Source: Rhinopomastus cyanomelas
Lineage: Eukaryota; Chordata; Aves; Bucerotiformes; Rhinopomastidae
DNA: 64,000 bases
Direction of reading: 5' to 3'
Assembly: GCA_013400115.1 (NCBI GenBank)
Contig: VXBP01001155.1
Coordinates: 744,001 to 808,000, forward strand
Both the position numbers and the translations under genes were made by a program. Below are positions 47,025 through 59,062 of this stretch, in pieces (the stretch's first letter is position 1; each line of letters opens with the position of its first letter). Under the pieces are notes generated by a model that saw only the letters and a program-made list of their open reading frames with translations, searched no databases and had not been told where the DNA came from.

Positions 47025-47030
47025 GTAATT

Positions 47031-48937
47031 AAATTTGGTTAGAATATCACATTGCCTGATGTGATCTTGATGCCCACACCTTAGTCTTGTAAGCCTCTAC
47101 AACAGGACCACTTTCCCTGGGCCATGTTTTTCTCCATATACCTACTGCATCATCTCCTAGCCCATGTATCACACATGTATACTATAGGAATTAATTTAAC
47201 TGGCAGATTTGAGGTCTGCCGGTATTAATGTACTTCAGAGTAGGCTGTGAATTAGCTTGCTTAATTTTCAAACTGGAATGATTAGAAAGTCAGTTACCAA
47301 TGAAAAGTGAAGTAATTTGAATTTTCTAATATTACAGTCATAGTATGCATATTTATCTAATAGATATCTTAATACTACGAACTTTATTATCACCCTTAGT
47401 TCAAAGTCTGGTTAAAAAAAAGAGGGGAAATGAAGACCCATTTCCAGTTCCATTTTTAAATTAAAGCATTAACACTGTTGCAAGTAAAGATTATTGCACC
47501 TTTGTAGCTGTGGGAAGAGCAATACAGTGTAAAAGCCAGATAGCCCATATATTAGGTGCCCCAAGACAGAATCAATAAGAGGTACAAATGCATTCAGTAT
47601 GGTCTATTGTAATTAGTAATGAAATGCCTGAAATAAATCCAAACACTTGCAAGAAGTCAGCTTTCCCTAGAAAACCTGTTTTCAAATGGTATAATACTTC
47701 AGCATTCTTCAACTTTGTGAGATCACAGCATCTGCTGTTTCAATATAACAGCACATATGGCTGCATCATTTTGGAAAGCAATGTAAAAAAAAGACTGAAG
47801 AAACTATTATGAGAACTGCTGTCATGCTCTTGGGGCACAATTGCAATCTTGTGTTCCCATACGGCACCACTGGAGAAAGAATGTGAAGTTTTAGTAGGGT
47901 AGATAGGGTCAAATACTATATAATAAACTAACTCAAAAGTTCCCTTTTGGTACTCAACATTTTATTATTTCCAAACGAAATATACAATATCATTCAGTCC
48001 TGACTTTTACTTGGGACTAAAGAAGGTGCTTCAGGTTTAGCGTGAGCCTGAGTGAAGTGCTGTTTTGAAGCCTCAATCAGCATTCATGCAAATTCCAGCG
48101 AATGCTGACATTCTATCTCTGGCAATCCAAGTGTATAATTAATTTGTAGATCATCATCCATGGCTTTTGTGAATTGGTATCAACTTCTAACTATTCTGCC
48201 ACTGGGTAGACATGTGGTTTTTATCAATGAATCTTTTTTTTCCTGTCCGATTGTATTATAGTAGAGAGGAGTGGTGTCTCTCAGGGTTTAGCACATTCCA
48301 CTGGAATTCTACTGGTGTTTCATTGTTGGCAGAGTTTCATAATGTACAAAAAAAAATGAGGTGTAATTATGCCATTAGGACACAGCCTCCACTCAAAGGG
48401 AGTGTATGCCCAGGAGGTTTAAGAAGGTACAATTCTTTCATTAATTCCTGGAAATACTATTTCCCTTTAGGAATATTAAAGGATGTGTATCTTTGGAAGA
48501 ATGTGGAGGAAGCTGACCCATCTCTCTCTTGCAAATACAAATTTATATGGCCACAACATAGGGAAAATGCTTTCTCTCTGTCACTAACTGCACAGAGTAC
48601 ATTGCAGAATTTTGGGGAGGCAGTTTTGAAAGGGGAGGGTAAGCAGAAACTTTGAGATTCTAATTGTGAATATTTTCTGGGATCAAGCAGAATGACTCTG
48701 GCTCTTTTCTTGGTCTGTAGAATCCCATTTGAATTGTCTCATGATGGCTGATACCGCTTGTGTCCTGCCATTGCAAACAAATGCACAAGAAATGTGACTA
48801 GTAGCAAGCAAACATTAAAAGGAAAATTGCTAAGAGATCAGTGTAGTCCTCTCTCTTGCCCAATATTTGTCCAAATGCAACAGTGGCCAGTGGAACTCTA
48901 TCAAAAGTCATAAATGAGCAAAGTTGAAAGCCAACAA
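47031..48937. other. Unique DNA
   Basis: No repeat is recognised. A 147-codon plus-strand frame at 48212-48655 is the longest non-LINE-related ORF of the window. Its peptide has no recognisable domain, no splice context was found, and it is most likely chance. Confidence 0.5.
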
Positions 48938-49042
48938 GGATCCTGCTGTGGCGGGGGGATTGGACTAGATGATCTTTCGAGGTCCCTTCCAATCCCTAAT
49001 GATTCTATTTCTATTCTACTCTATTCTATACTATTCTATTCT
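48938..49042 (+). mobile_element. Minimal CR1 insertion (tail only)
   Basis: Only about 65 bp of 3' UTR ('ggatcctgctgtggcgg', 'tcccttccaatccctaatg') followed by a 40-bp tail in which the octamer has turned into attct/attctact-type repeats. The UTR is close to the consensus of the other copies here, so the insertion is fairly recent. Confidence 0.92.
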
Positions 49043-50326
49043 TTGTTTTCTTGTTTCCATTTTTTCTCTTGCAAGCAGTGTAAAACTACACTTTCCCACT
49101 GATTATTAGGTAATTTTTAGGTTGTTATAGGAAAGAAGCAAAGCTGCAGAACAGCACTTCATTACTTCATTATTACTGGTATGGTCATCTTTGAACCACA
49201 GTATATTTTCTTGTCTTTCTGTAACAGACTTACATTAGATAAAACAGTCTCCCCACTATTGGCTAAGTTACACAATTTTTGCCTCTACAAATGCCATGTT
49301 TGGAGTATGTTTTCTTCAAGAACTATTTCTCGTTTATTGATCAACCACTGACAATTTTACTTCAAAATGACATTTTTAGCTCAATGTGTAACATGTAGGC
49401 TCATTTAGAAACCAAAGGTTTATGTCCTAGTGTGAGATCTTAAACTCACTTAGTAGTCACCGTTAGCCTATAAACATTCAAACAATCTATTCTGGAGATT
49501 CAGATTGCACTGCAGTTGGCTGTGCAGGAGACATACAAATTACAGTTTTGCTTAAAAGAAGTATGAACCTAATGATTCTTTCTTTAGGTATTGTACTTGG
49601 ATGAGACACTAGACCTTTATAAAGGATTTGTCATCCCTGTAGCTCTTGGTCACATATGGGTAAAGAAGGATGTACTCAGTCACTATGTCCTGCTTTGCTA
49701 TATAAATCAGTACCCACTTGAATACTTCTAAAGAGCAAAGGACTTAGGACCATTCTTTCGTAGAGAATAGTACTGGAAAACTGGAACCATATCACTAATA
49801 AAGAGTCAGAAGATAAATTTATAGCAGTTATTAGCACAGCAGTGAACATTTTTGTTTCAATAGTGGTTTAATAATTTTCAATATGTTAATCATATCATGT
49901 CCTAAAAGATTTCAGTATTTTTTTGAGAAGTATCAAGAGCTGGAACTATTTTATACTGAATTTCTCTTTTTCTTTTTTACTGCTTCACACCTCCTTCCTT
50001 TGATATATGGAGTTTGTTTTTTATGAATACAAAAACAGGAATTTCATGCTGTGACCCAGATTTCTATCCCATCATATGCGTTCCCCTGTGCATCAAGTTT
50101 AAAAACTAAAAAGACCTGGAGTTGTGCATGAAATTTGCAACTTGGATTTTTTTCCCTGCTTTTGGAGTTTTTGAAAATGAGTCATTTTGTAGCAAAGGAA
50201 AAAGTTTGTGAGGAAAAACTGATCCTTCTACAAGTAAGGCATCTATAGAAAAATGTTGAGAGAAATTCTGTGTCACAGAAAAGAGAACCAGCTATAGACA
50301 TTTTTATTTGTTATCAAGAATACTAC
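49043..50326. other. Unique DNA
   Basis: Nothing recognised. Confidence 0.5.
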
Positions 50327-51481
50327 TTACTCAGCCAGCCATCCACAGTCCAGGAGGTTCCTCCAGAGCTCAATAGGAGAGGAGCGCTGCTGGATCTTGT
50401 TCTCATCAACAAGGGGGATCCGGTTGAAGCAGTGAAGGTTGAGGGCAGCCTCGGTTGCAGTGACCATGAGATGGTGGAGTTCAGGGTCTCATGTGGTAGG
50501 AACAGAATAGCTAGCCAAATCACAACCCTGGAGTTGAGTAGGGCCAACTTTGGCCTTTTTGACCAATTGCTGGGGGATACCTCATGGGACAGGGTACTGG
50601 CAGGTAAAGGGGCCCAAGAGAGTTCATTAGCATTCAAAGACCACTTCTTTCAAGCCCAAAATAAGAGGATTCCAACAGGCAGGAAGTCAAGGAAGGGAGT
50701 CAGAAGATCTGTGTGATGAAACAGGGAGCTTCTGGGCATACTCAAAAGGAAGAAGAAAGTCTATAGGTCATGAAAGGAGAGGATGGCCACTTGGGATGAT
50801 TATAAGGCTCTAGTTAGAGGATGTATGAACACAACTAGGAATGTCAAGGCCTCCTTGGAATTAAACTTTGTAAGAGAGGTCAACAGCAACACAAAGGGCT
50901 TCTTCAAATACATTGTAGGTAAAACTAAATCTAGAGACAGTATAGGTCCCCTGCTGAATGAGGCGGGTGCCCTGGAGACCAAGGATACAGAGAAAGCAGA
51001 GATACTGAACACCTTCTTTGCCTCTGTCTACACTTCTAGGGGCTATACTAACCCCCAGACCACTGAGGGCACAGAGGAAGTTGAGACAAAAGAGGAGCTT
51101 GCCCTGTTTGATGAGGACTGGGGTAGGTATCAGTTGAGTAAAATGGACGTACATTAATCAATGGGTCCTGATGGAATGCACCTGCAGGTGCTAAGGGAGG
51201 TGGAGGAAGCCATTGCTAAGCCACTTTCCATCATCTTTACTAAGTCATTGCCTAGCAAATTTCACTCCAGTCTTCAAAAGGGAAAGAAGGAGGACCCAGG
51301 TAACTATAGACCAGTCAGCCTCACCTCCATCCCAGGAAAGGCGATGGAACAAATTGTCCTAGATGCTGTCTCCAGACACATCAAGGACAAGAAGGTCATT
51401 GGGGACAGTTATCATGACTTTACCAAAAGGAAGTCATGCTTGATCAACCTGATAGCCTTTTATGAGGGCATAAGCAGATAA
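50327..51481 (+). pseudogene. CR1 ORF2 endonuclease end, linker and RT start
   Basis: Broken frames. 50270-50716 includes the end of the endonuclease with an intact GCSDHEMVEFRVSCGRN (SDH active-site triad member); codons before 50327 are flanking DNA. 50783-51157 is the basic linker (LVRGCMNTTRNVKASLELN, EKAEILNTFFASVYTS). 51161-51481 is the GPDGMHLQVLRE block and RT fingers (NYRPVSLTSIPGKAMEQIV, KRKSCLINLIAFYEG). Motif A DNA follows at about 51500-51535 with a small deletion. The first endonuclease motifs are absent by truncation. Confidence 0.88.
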
Positions 51482-51600
51482 ATAATTGATGGAAGAGCAG
51501 TGGATGTGGTCTGTGTTGGCCTGAGTAAGGCACAGTCTCCCACAGCATCTTTGCAGCCAAACTCAAGCAGTGTGGACTGGATGATCAGATACAGAGGTGG

Positions 51601-52554
51601 ATGGTAAACTGGGTACAGGATAGAAGCCAGACAGTAGTGGTCAATGGGACAGAGTCTAGTTGGAGGCCTGTATCTAGTGGAGTCCCCCAAGGGTTGATAC
51701 TGGGACCAGTACTACTCAATCTGTTCATTAATGATTTGGATGAGGGATTAGAGTACGCTGTCAGCAAAGTTGCTGATGACACAAAGCTGGGAGGAGTGGC
51801 TGACAGTCCAGCAGACTGTGCTGCCATTCAGGACCTGGATGCGCTGGAGAGCTGGATGAGGAGAAATGAAATGGACTGTAACATGTGTAAGTGTAGAGTC
51901 TTGCATCTGGGCAAGAACAAATCTAGGCACCAGTATAGGCTGGGGACTGAGCTGTTGGAGAGCAGTGCAGGAGAAAGAGTGGACAGCAGGATGAGCATGA
52001 TTGAGCAGTGTGCCCTTGTGGCCAAGAAGGCCAACAGCATCCTGGGGTGGATCAGAAGCGGGGTGGTTAGCAGACTGAGAGAGGTTCTCCTCCCCATCTA
52101 CTCTGCCCTGCTGAGACTGCATCTGGAGTATTGTGGCCAGTTCTGGATCACTCAGCTCCAGAAGAACACAGACCTGCTGAAGAGAGTCCAGCACAGAGCC
52201 ACAAAGATGCTGAAGGGAGTGGAACACCTTCCTGATGAGGAAAGGCTGAGGGAGCTGAGTCTCTTGAGCTTGGAGAAGAGGAGACTGAGGGGTGACCTCA
52301 TGAATGTTTATAAATGTGTGAGAGGTGAGTGTCAGGAGGATGGAGCGAGGCTCTACTCAGTGTCATCTAATGATGGGACAAGAGGCAATGGTTGTAAGCT
52401 GGAACATCAGCAGTTCCACATAAGTAGCAGAAGAAACATCTTCATGGTGAGTGTGGAAGAGCACTGGAACAGGCTGCCCAGGTGGGTTATGGAGTCTCCT
52501 TCTCTGGAGACGTTTGAAACGTGCCTGGACATGTCCCTGTGTGACTTGATCTAG
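51601..52554 (+). pseudogene. CR1 ORF2 RT (motifs B and C) and C-terminal domain, 317 codons
   Basis: An open frame that runs to the natural ORF2 end (CLDMSLCDLI then stop, 52552-52554). In order: MVNWVQDRSQTVVVNGTESS, motif B (SGVPQGLILGPVLLNLF), motif C as VADDTKLGG (both Asp kept), LHLGKNKSRHQYRLG, LLRLHLEYCGQFW, RRLRGDLMNVYKCVRG and EEHWNRLP. A small deletion after SSAGER removes a few residues (RDLGVLV). RT motif A is upstream in another frame, so no complete enzyme is encoded. The segment 52101-52407 is almost the same as the inverted copy at 46 kb. Confidence 0.92.
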
Positions 52555-52645
52555 GTGATTCTGCTGTGTCAGGATGATTGTACTAGATGATCTTGCAAGG
52601 TCTCTTCCAACCCCTAATGTTCGATGACTCTGTGATTTTATGATT

Positions 52646-53056
52646 CAATATAGTGCCAAGCTCCATAAAACTTTTTTGCTTTATTGTGATGAATTTAAAA
52701 ACCCATTGCACTCCATTGCACTGCTCAAGAAAATACAGAGACTTTGCAACTGGGTTCAACTATGAAAAGATATTTAAAGTCATTTCAAGCTGCAATAGCG
52801 GAGGAGGCAATAATTTAACACTAAATAAAAATATTTATGCAGTAAGTGGTTGTACAGAGTGTCTTTTTTAACTGTCTTGCAGCTCTGATTTTCCCCTAAA
52901 AATTTCCATTCTTCAGGGACCTTTTTTTAGATTTCTTTCCTGCTACTTCATGAATATTTGTGTTTGTAATCTAGTTTTTGAAACCCAGGTTTCAGAAGGC
53001 ACTAGCCCTCCTTATTGGTCATCAGTTCAGGACTGTTTGTGTGTGATAAACAATTT
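52646..53056. other. Unique DNA
   Basis: Nothing recognised. Confidence 0.5.
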
Positions 53057-53136
53057 TAGAATCCCAGAATCATTAGGGATTGGAAGGGACCTTGAAAAGT
53101 CATCTAGTCCAATCCCCCTGCCACAGCAGGACCAGG
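53057..53136 (-). mobile_element. CR1 tail-only fragment
   Basis: Reversed tail 'agaatcccagaatcatta' and 3' UTR 'gggattggaagggacc' to 'ccacagcagg'. It is about 80 bp, strongly 5' truncated and close to consensus. Confidence 0.92.
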
Positions 53137-55247
53137 TTTATTTTCCTCCTAAATGATGAACTCTGTGAAGATTCTCCACTAATTTTTCAGAAACATGTAC
53201 ATGAAATCTTAACTTTATACATGAAGCTTTATGTGATCTATTCCTAAAAAATACAGAATCCCTAAATGTGCAAAAAAATTTATTTCAGAGGTCTCACAGT
53301 AGCTGTCTTATGTTTATGTCTGTTTGGCTCAGAATGTGAACAGTGGTGATGAATGTATTAAAATTCTCAGGCATTCCTTTAAGAACTAGAATCTATACCT
53401 TCAGCCACGAAAGAAAAAGAATCATATTTTGTTTTGATTCAACCACAGCAATACATTATCTCCTTATTTTTCTATTTGGCTTGAAAGAAAATTGCTTCTC
53501 CTTGCTTTTCTTTTGGAAAGGAAATACCTTGGTAGCTTTGTTATACAAAGTCATCGTTTGGAGAACAAAAGGTTAAATTTCCATGATATGTCAGCTTGGT
53601 AATTTCACTTGAACTACCTAATACTTTTACAATTTGCAGGGGGAAAGGCAGTTAAATGTGAGTCAAATGAGAGTGTCACATTGCCTTCAAGACAAATGCT
53701 GAAAATCCTCAGCAGTTATGGGAGAACATTAGTATCAGTACAGACACTCGTCCCAATCTGTAAACTTACAGCCTAACAGATTTTAGCTCTCCACACAAGG
53801 CAGATTCGCACCTAGTCATACAGTTCTGGGTTTAAGCTTAACGTCTGTTTACCACAAATATCCAATGTCAATAACATTGCTTTTTGTACTACACCCATCC
53901 ATGAAGCTGTTGAGCTCATTTTCTTCTAAACTAGTTAATTTTATTTTCCTGAGGCAAAAGAATATGCATAAAATAAATAAGTGTTTCTCAGAACTGGATC
54001 CGTGCGTTGCTAGAGCTCTGAGTGCTGCAGCGCTATTAGTGTGGGAATGCCACAGCAGCGTTCTGCCAGGAAAGAAATCTACATCCTGCTTGTTTGGGTA
54101 ATAGGTCTTCCATTAGAGGCAATATTAGAATTTCAGCTTTTGATCTCTCCTTGTGGACCCGTTAAAATCCAAGCTGTGAAACAGCAGCTGATGCTTTACA
54201 TACTATCACAACAGCCAGCAATATATGAAACCTGGAAACGGCATGCAAGGGAAATTAATGATGGGCTGTTAAGGGATATACAGTAACTCACGTTTGCGTT
54301 GCACGACATACAACAAATTAAAGCTCCCTTTCCTTTGTTGTGATGGTGATAAAGCAAAAAAAAACATCAAGCAGCAGTGCAGAATGGCAACGTCTGAGAT
54401 CACTTTTAATTGCTAGAAAGCACAGGAATGAAAAACATTTCTTTATCAGTATCACAGAGCAATCTCAGAAAGTTACACTGATCAGCAGACAGGAAAAGGA
54501 GCCCTGCGTCACCACTGCTGGCCTGAATAATGGCATATGGTGCCTTAGATCCGTAACAGCAAAAGCCAAAGCTGGATTCTGAAACCCTCATTTGTCAAAT
54601 TAACAATCACTAAAAGCACAACAGTAACATCAATGTGTTTGTTCCTCTCCTTTTGGTGTAATTTTTATTATATTTTTGCGTATGATTTTAAATAAGAGGA
54701 CTGATTTTTTAATTTCATGGGGAGCCCTCTAGAACGTATTTTGTCTTAATGCAAATGAATTCATGTACTAAACAACCAGGACAAAATAGGTACAACGTAG
54801 AAAGTGCAAATTTGGAGACTTAGTATTTGCTGTACTTAGTATGCCTTGGGATATAAGCTCTTTGTAGGGCACGCAATATTTTAGCTTACCTTTGACAGTG
54901 AACATTTAGTGATTTCTGTGTAATAGTTCGTCGTTAGGTACTTTCAAGCTGAATACAAATTAAGGACATTTCCTATGGATTCTTTATAAACTGTGAGGGC
55001 ACATAAATTAGTTTGTCTGAGAGTACTGTCAATTTCTAGTGCATGATCATGTATTTAATTAAATCCAGTATCAGATACTTATGTTTCATTAACAAAAATA
55101 TACAACTTCTTCACTTAAATGCCAGAGCAACAGAATCTGTAGCCCTTATTTAAAGTAAATTAGTCTTTCCTAAGTGAGGTCTTTTGAAACATCCTGCCTT
55201 GACTTGCCTGAGATTCCATTCTCCCTGCAGATGCATACTTAGCCACA
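53137..55247. other. Unique DNA
   Basis: No gene or repeat is recognised. 54030-54290 is less AT-rich and has a plus-strand frame (54041-54286, with ILEFQLLISPCGPVKI) that I cannot place. Confidence 0.45.
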
Positions 55248-56033
55248 GATCACAGAATCATAGAATCATAGAATATTTAGGGATTGGAAGGGATCTCGAA
55301 CAATCATCTGTTCCAATCCCAATGACACAGCAAGATCACCCAGACCAAGTCACACAGGAACACATCCAGGTGGGTCTTCAGTGTCCCCAGAGAAGGAGAC
55401 TCCACAACTCCCCTGGGCAGCCTGTTACAGTGCTCCATCACCTTCACAGGGAAGAAGATCCTTGTCACATTTGTATGGAACCTCCTATGTTCCAGCTTAC
55501 ACCCCTTGCCCCTTGTCCTACCACTAGATGACATTGAGAAGAGCCCGGCTCCATCCTCCTGACACCCACCCTTCACACATTTATAGACATTAATGAGGTC
55601 ACCCCTCAGTCTCCTCTTCTCCAAGATAAGGAGACCCAGCTCCCTCAGCCTCTCCTCATAAGGGAGGTACTTCACTCCCTTCATCATCCTCGTTGCTTAA
55701 AATGGACTCCCTCCAGCAGCTGCACATCCCTCTTGAACTGAGTGGCCCAGAACTGGATACAATACTTGAGATGTGGTCTGACTAGTGCAGAGTAGGGGAG
55801 GAGAAGAATGTCTCTGGATCTGCTAACCATCCCTCTTCTGATTCACCACAGGATGCTGTTGGCCCTCTTGGCCACAAGAGCACACTGCTGGCTCATGGTC
55901 ATCCTGCTGTCCACCAGGATCCCCCTGTCCCTTTCTCCCAGACTGCTCTCCAACGGCTCAGTCCCCAACCTATACTGTACCTGGGGTTGTTCTTGCCCAG
56001 ATACAAGACTCTACACTTACCCTTGTTATACTG
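55248..56033 (-). mobile_element. CR1 LINE 3' part, 0.8 kb
   Basis: Minus-strand copy with a three-unit reversed octamer tail (55255-55273), 3' UTR, C-terminus (open frame 55304-55687 with RRLRGDLINVYKCVKGG and VMEHCNRLPRGVV) and part of the region after RT motif C, ending at about 56033 ('cacttacccttgttatac'). It is 5' truncated. Confidence 0.95.
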
Positions 56034-58335
56034 ATGTAGGTTGTTTTAGTCCCAGTTTCAGCAAGGAGGTAATATGAGTTAAGGAGCCTTAGAATTAAAA
56101 CAGAAGGCAGCATTGTTAATATATCTCTTATTACTATTATTTTTACTAATTTTACAACTGCTTTGTAAAAAGTTGTGTTTAAAAATCCACTGCTGTTGAT
56201 TTTTAAAAAAACAAAAGACAAGCAGGTAAGAGCCAAAACTCCTTATAGAAGTTGTGCGGCCACAGCTGCAGAGAGAGAGAGTGCTTTATGCTTTTTTCTG
56301 AACAATGGCACATCATGGCCATGAATGAAAAGTGATTTAACTGTGCCAAATGAGACTTAGAAAATATTGCCATGCCGCACCAGTATTTCTGTAAATCATT
56401 GTGAAGTCTGTATCAGGAGTAGGTGAAAGAGGATGGGACACAGCCATGCGTATAAGCAAAAATTCTTCTCCTGTCTACCTGTATTACTACTCCATCTTGC
56501 TGGACAACACTGGTAGTAGTAACCCCTCACCATACAACCATGTAAGCAGGACATGTAGGTTTGTAATACCATGTGAAGATCACTATGTGGCAGTCAGTCC
56601 ATAGCTGGCACCCTAAGGTGGGCTCACAGAATTACGAGATGAGCCTGGCTCAGCTGGTGCTGTTCCCTGCACTTGTCCCCTAATTCCTCCAATCTGTCTC
56701 TCACCAAAAGTTGGATGCTAAGAGTATTCACATACCTCTTCTTGGTAGAGTTGCTGACAGAGATTCCCAATGTAGCAGTAAACTAATTCAGCTTTCAGAT
56801 CAGAAATAGTGCAGCTGATTGTTGCCCCAGTTAAAGCTGATCACCCTGTTTAAGAGATGATGCTCATTGCCTTGGGTTGCTGCACTGATAAAATTACACT
56901 TCTTTCAGGTCCAAGAGTGCATCCTCTTTCTTGACTATCTCCTGTCCCACTGCTCCACAGACACATGCTCAGGTTAGAGTTATTTAGAGTACCAGAGCCC
57001 ATCATAATTTTATTCTCTCTGCAGCAGAAATTGAAGCACCCAGGAAATTGTACTGGCTCAAACAGTGTGTCTCAAAATATGGGCAACATCTGAGGCTGAG
57101 GGATGAAATAAGGCAGGGGTTGAGAACATAAGATCTTACATCAATGTCTAAATTGGAAAATACATGGTATAGCTCTCTGATCTGTTCCTTTGTGTGTCAT
57201 CTCCCTGGTCCCTGTTCTTAAACTCTGTCACAATTATGTTGAAAAAACACTGCCCTGAGAACCTTGGCTATCTATCATTTATTACAGACTGCATTTTTAA
57301 TCTACCTATCACAGGGTGTTTTCAAAACGTAGATTTCATAGAAAGATTGGATATCTCGTTAAGCTGTGTCTAAAGTTGTATGTTTAAAGTACAACCACGG
57401 TTCAATAAATCTGTCAGAATCAACATTTGACACTACTGCTGCATCAGAAAAGTAAAACTATCCTACGCTAAATGATATTCAAACAGACTAAATGATCCTT
57501 TTCCTGTTTCAGAGAAGGAATTCAAACCTTATTTGTTCAGGATGTCAAATTGCTGGCAAAGAGGACTTGGCTCAGCACACTCTCAAGCCTGTACTTAAAT
57601 TGAATCTGATACCTTTTGAGTGAAAACACACTGCCAATTTTTAAGGGATACACAAGTGGGGTAAGAGACACTGATGGGGCTTTACCTAAAGGTGTCACTA
57701 ATCACAGAAGAAAAACAACACCAGTGAAATTATTTTAAAGTGTTACAGATCAGGCTGAGACATTAGAACAAGTTTGGACATGAAAATCCCAAAGTATTGC
57801 AATATTCTGTATTTTTATCATGTAGTACAATATCCATACTCTTATCACGTAGTATAAATGGCTCAAAGCCATATATTTATCTCCCTTCTCATGCAGTTTG
57901 GTTGTATCCAATGATTGTTTGTGAGCAGCAATAAACTCCCTACTCTTGCTCCCTTACAGTTTAGACATTAACAATAAAATTATCCAAACACCCTGTGCCT
58001 GTGCACATACACATAGAGCTGCACCAAGAGTATTCAGTCATATCCTGAATTGCTCAAAAGGATGTCTTTTTTAATAATTTGTCATTTTTTTTTCCAAAAC
58101 ACATAGAAAATGCTGAACCTTAAACTTCTGCAGTGCCAATGGTCTGAATAAAACCTAGTCTTAAAATCCATCGTCTTGAGTTTCTTACATAGTCAATGGA
58201 AGTTAAAAAAGGCATGGTTATCACGCAGTTTATCCAAAATGTTCCAGAAGTATCCATTAATTTATATTCCTTGCCAAAACACTAGCACACCTGTGTAGCA
58301 TGTGTGGTGGATGGGGTGAATATCACTTGAAATTT
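56034..58335. other. Unique DNA
   Basis: No supported feature over 2.3 kb. The short frames at 55970-56236 and 56401-56604 lack motifs. Confidence 0.5.
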
Positions 58336-58415
58336 CACAGAATCACAGAATCGTCTAGGTTGGAAAAAGCCTTCAAGATCATTTAGTACAACTATTATCC
58401 CAACATTAACAAGTC

Positions 58416-58690
58416 TTCGTAGAATCCCAGAATGGTTTGGGTCACAAGGGAACTCAGAGATCATCTAGTTCCAAACTCCTGCCGTGGGCAGAGACACCTC
58501 TCACTAGACCCAATTGCCCAGAGCCCCATCCAGCCTGGCCTTGGACACTTCCAGGGATGAAGCACCCACAGCCTCTCTGGGCAACCTGTTCTGGTGCCTT
58601 ACCACTCTCATAGTGAGGAATTTTTTCCCTAAGATACAATATAAAACTACTCTCTTTTACCTTGAAATCATTCCCCCTTGTCTGCCATAA
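58416..58690 (-). mobile_element. CR1 inserted in the older CR1 (first nested copy)
   Basis: Minus-strand CR1 of a different lineage: 'agaatcccagaatggtttgg' tail, 'gccttggacacttccaggga', 'gggcaacctgttctggtgcc', ending at 'ttgtctgccataa'. It is flanked by the 5-bp repeat aagtc (58411-58415 and 58691-58695), a possible target-site duplication. Confidence 0.88.
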
Positions 58691-58872
58691 AAGTCAGCTA
58701 AAGCATATCCTTAAGCACTATGCCTTCACAATTCCTTAATACCTCCGGGGAGGAGACTCCACCACAGCCTTGGGTAACCCATTCCAATGCCTGATGACCC
58801 TTTCCATAAAGAAATTATTCCTAATGTCCAATCTAAACCTCCCTTGGTGCAACTTGAGGCCACTTCCTCTTA

Positions 58873-58960
58873 TCATAGGATCATAGGATCATAGGATGTT
58901 AGGGGTTGGAAGGGACCCAAAGAGATCATCGAGTCCAACCCCCCTGCCGCAGCAGGACAA
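58873..58960 (-). mobile_element. Short CR1 inserted in the older CR1 (second nested copy)
   Basis: Reversed tail 'tcataggatcataggatcat' and 3' UTR 'ggggttggaagggaccc' to 'gccgcagcaggacaa'. It is only about 88 bp and close to consensus, hence younger than its host. Confidence 0.88.
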
Positions 58961-59062
58961 CAGACTGATCCTCAGCTCTCTACAATGTCCTTCAGGGCAG
59001 TCATAGAGAGCAATAAGGTCTATCCGTAGCCTCCTTTGATTCAGCCCAACCACCTCTTGTTA

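Larger units (their letters stand above)
45558..47030 (-). mobile_element. CR1 LINE carrying an assembly false duplication
   Basis: Minus-strand CR1 from a variant octamer tail (agaatcacagaatcac) to just upstream of RT motif C at about 47025. It is interrupted by a single N at 46235. The 540 bp before the N (45695-46234) recur exactly after it (46236-46775), so the true insertion is probably about 930 bp. The 307-bp interval 46335-46641 (and its duplicate 45794-46100) is nearly identical to 52101-52407. Confidence 0.95.
50327..52645 (+). mobile_element. CR1 LINE, 2.3 kb, endonuclease end to tail
   Basis: Plus-strand CR1 that starts inside the endonuclease ('cagccagccatccacagtcc'), continues through linker, RT and C-terminus and ends with a 3' UTR and short tail ('gatgactctgtgattttat'). 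A deletion of about 50 bp near 50373 removes the segment that codes for the end of the GDFN-to-SDH interval in the 24.2-kb copy. It is the best preserved RT copy of the window after the 19-kb one. Confidence 0.95.
58336..59062 (-). mobile_element. Old CR1 host copy, split in three pieces
   Basis: Minus-strand CR1 of an older lineage. Piece 1 is 58336-58415 (tail and 'tcgtctaggttggaaaaagc'). Piece 2 is 58691-58872 ('cttaatacctccggggagga', 'ccaatctaaacctcccttgg'). Piece 3 is about 58961-59062 ('agagcaataaggtctatccg'). The three pieces are collinear parts of one 3' end. The gaps are filled by two later CR1 insertions. Confidence 0.85.

Noticed and set aside
48212..48655. 147-codon plus-strand ORF, a possible gene
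   Set aside because: No domain, no codon-bias or splice evidence, and it contains low-complexity stretches. It is within the size expected by chance over 64 kb in six frames.
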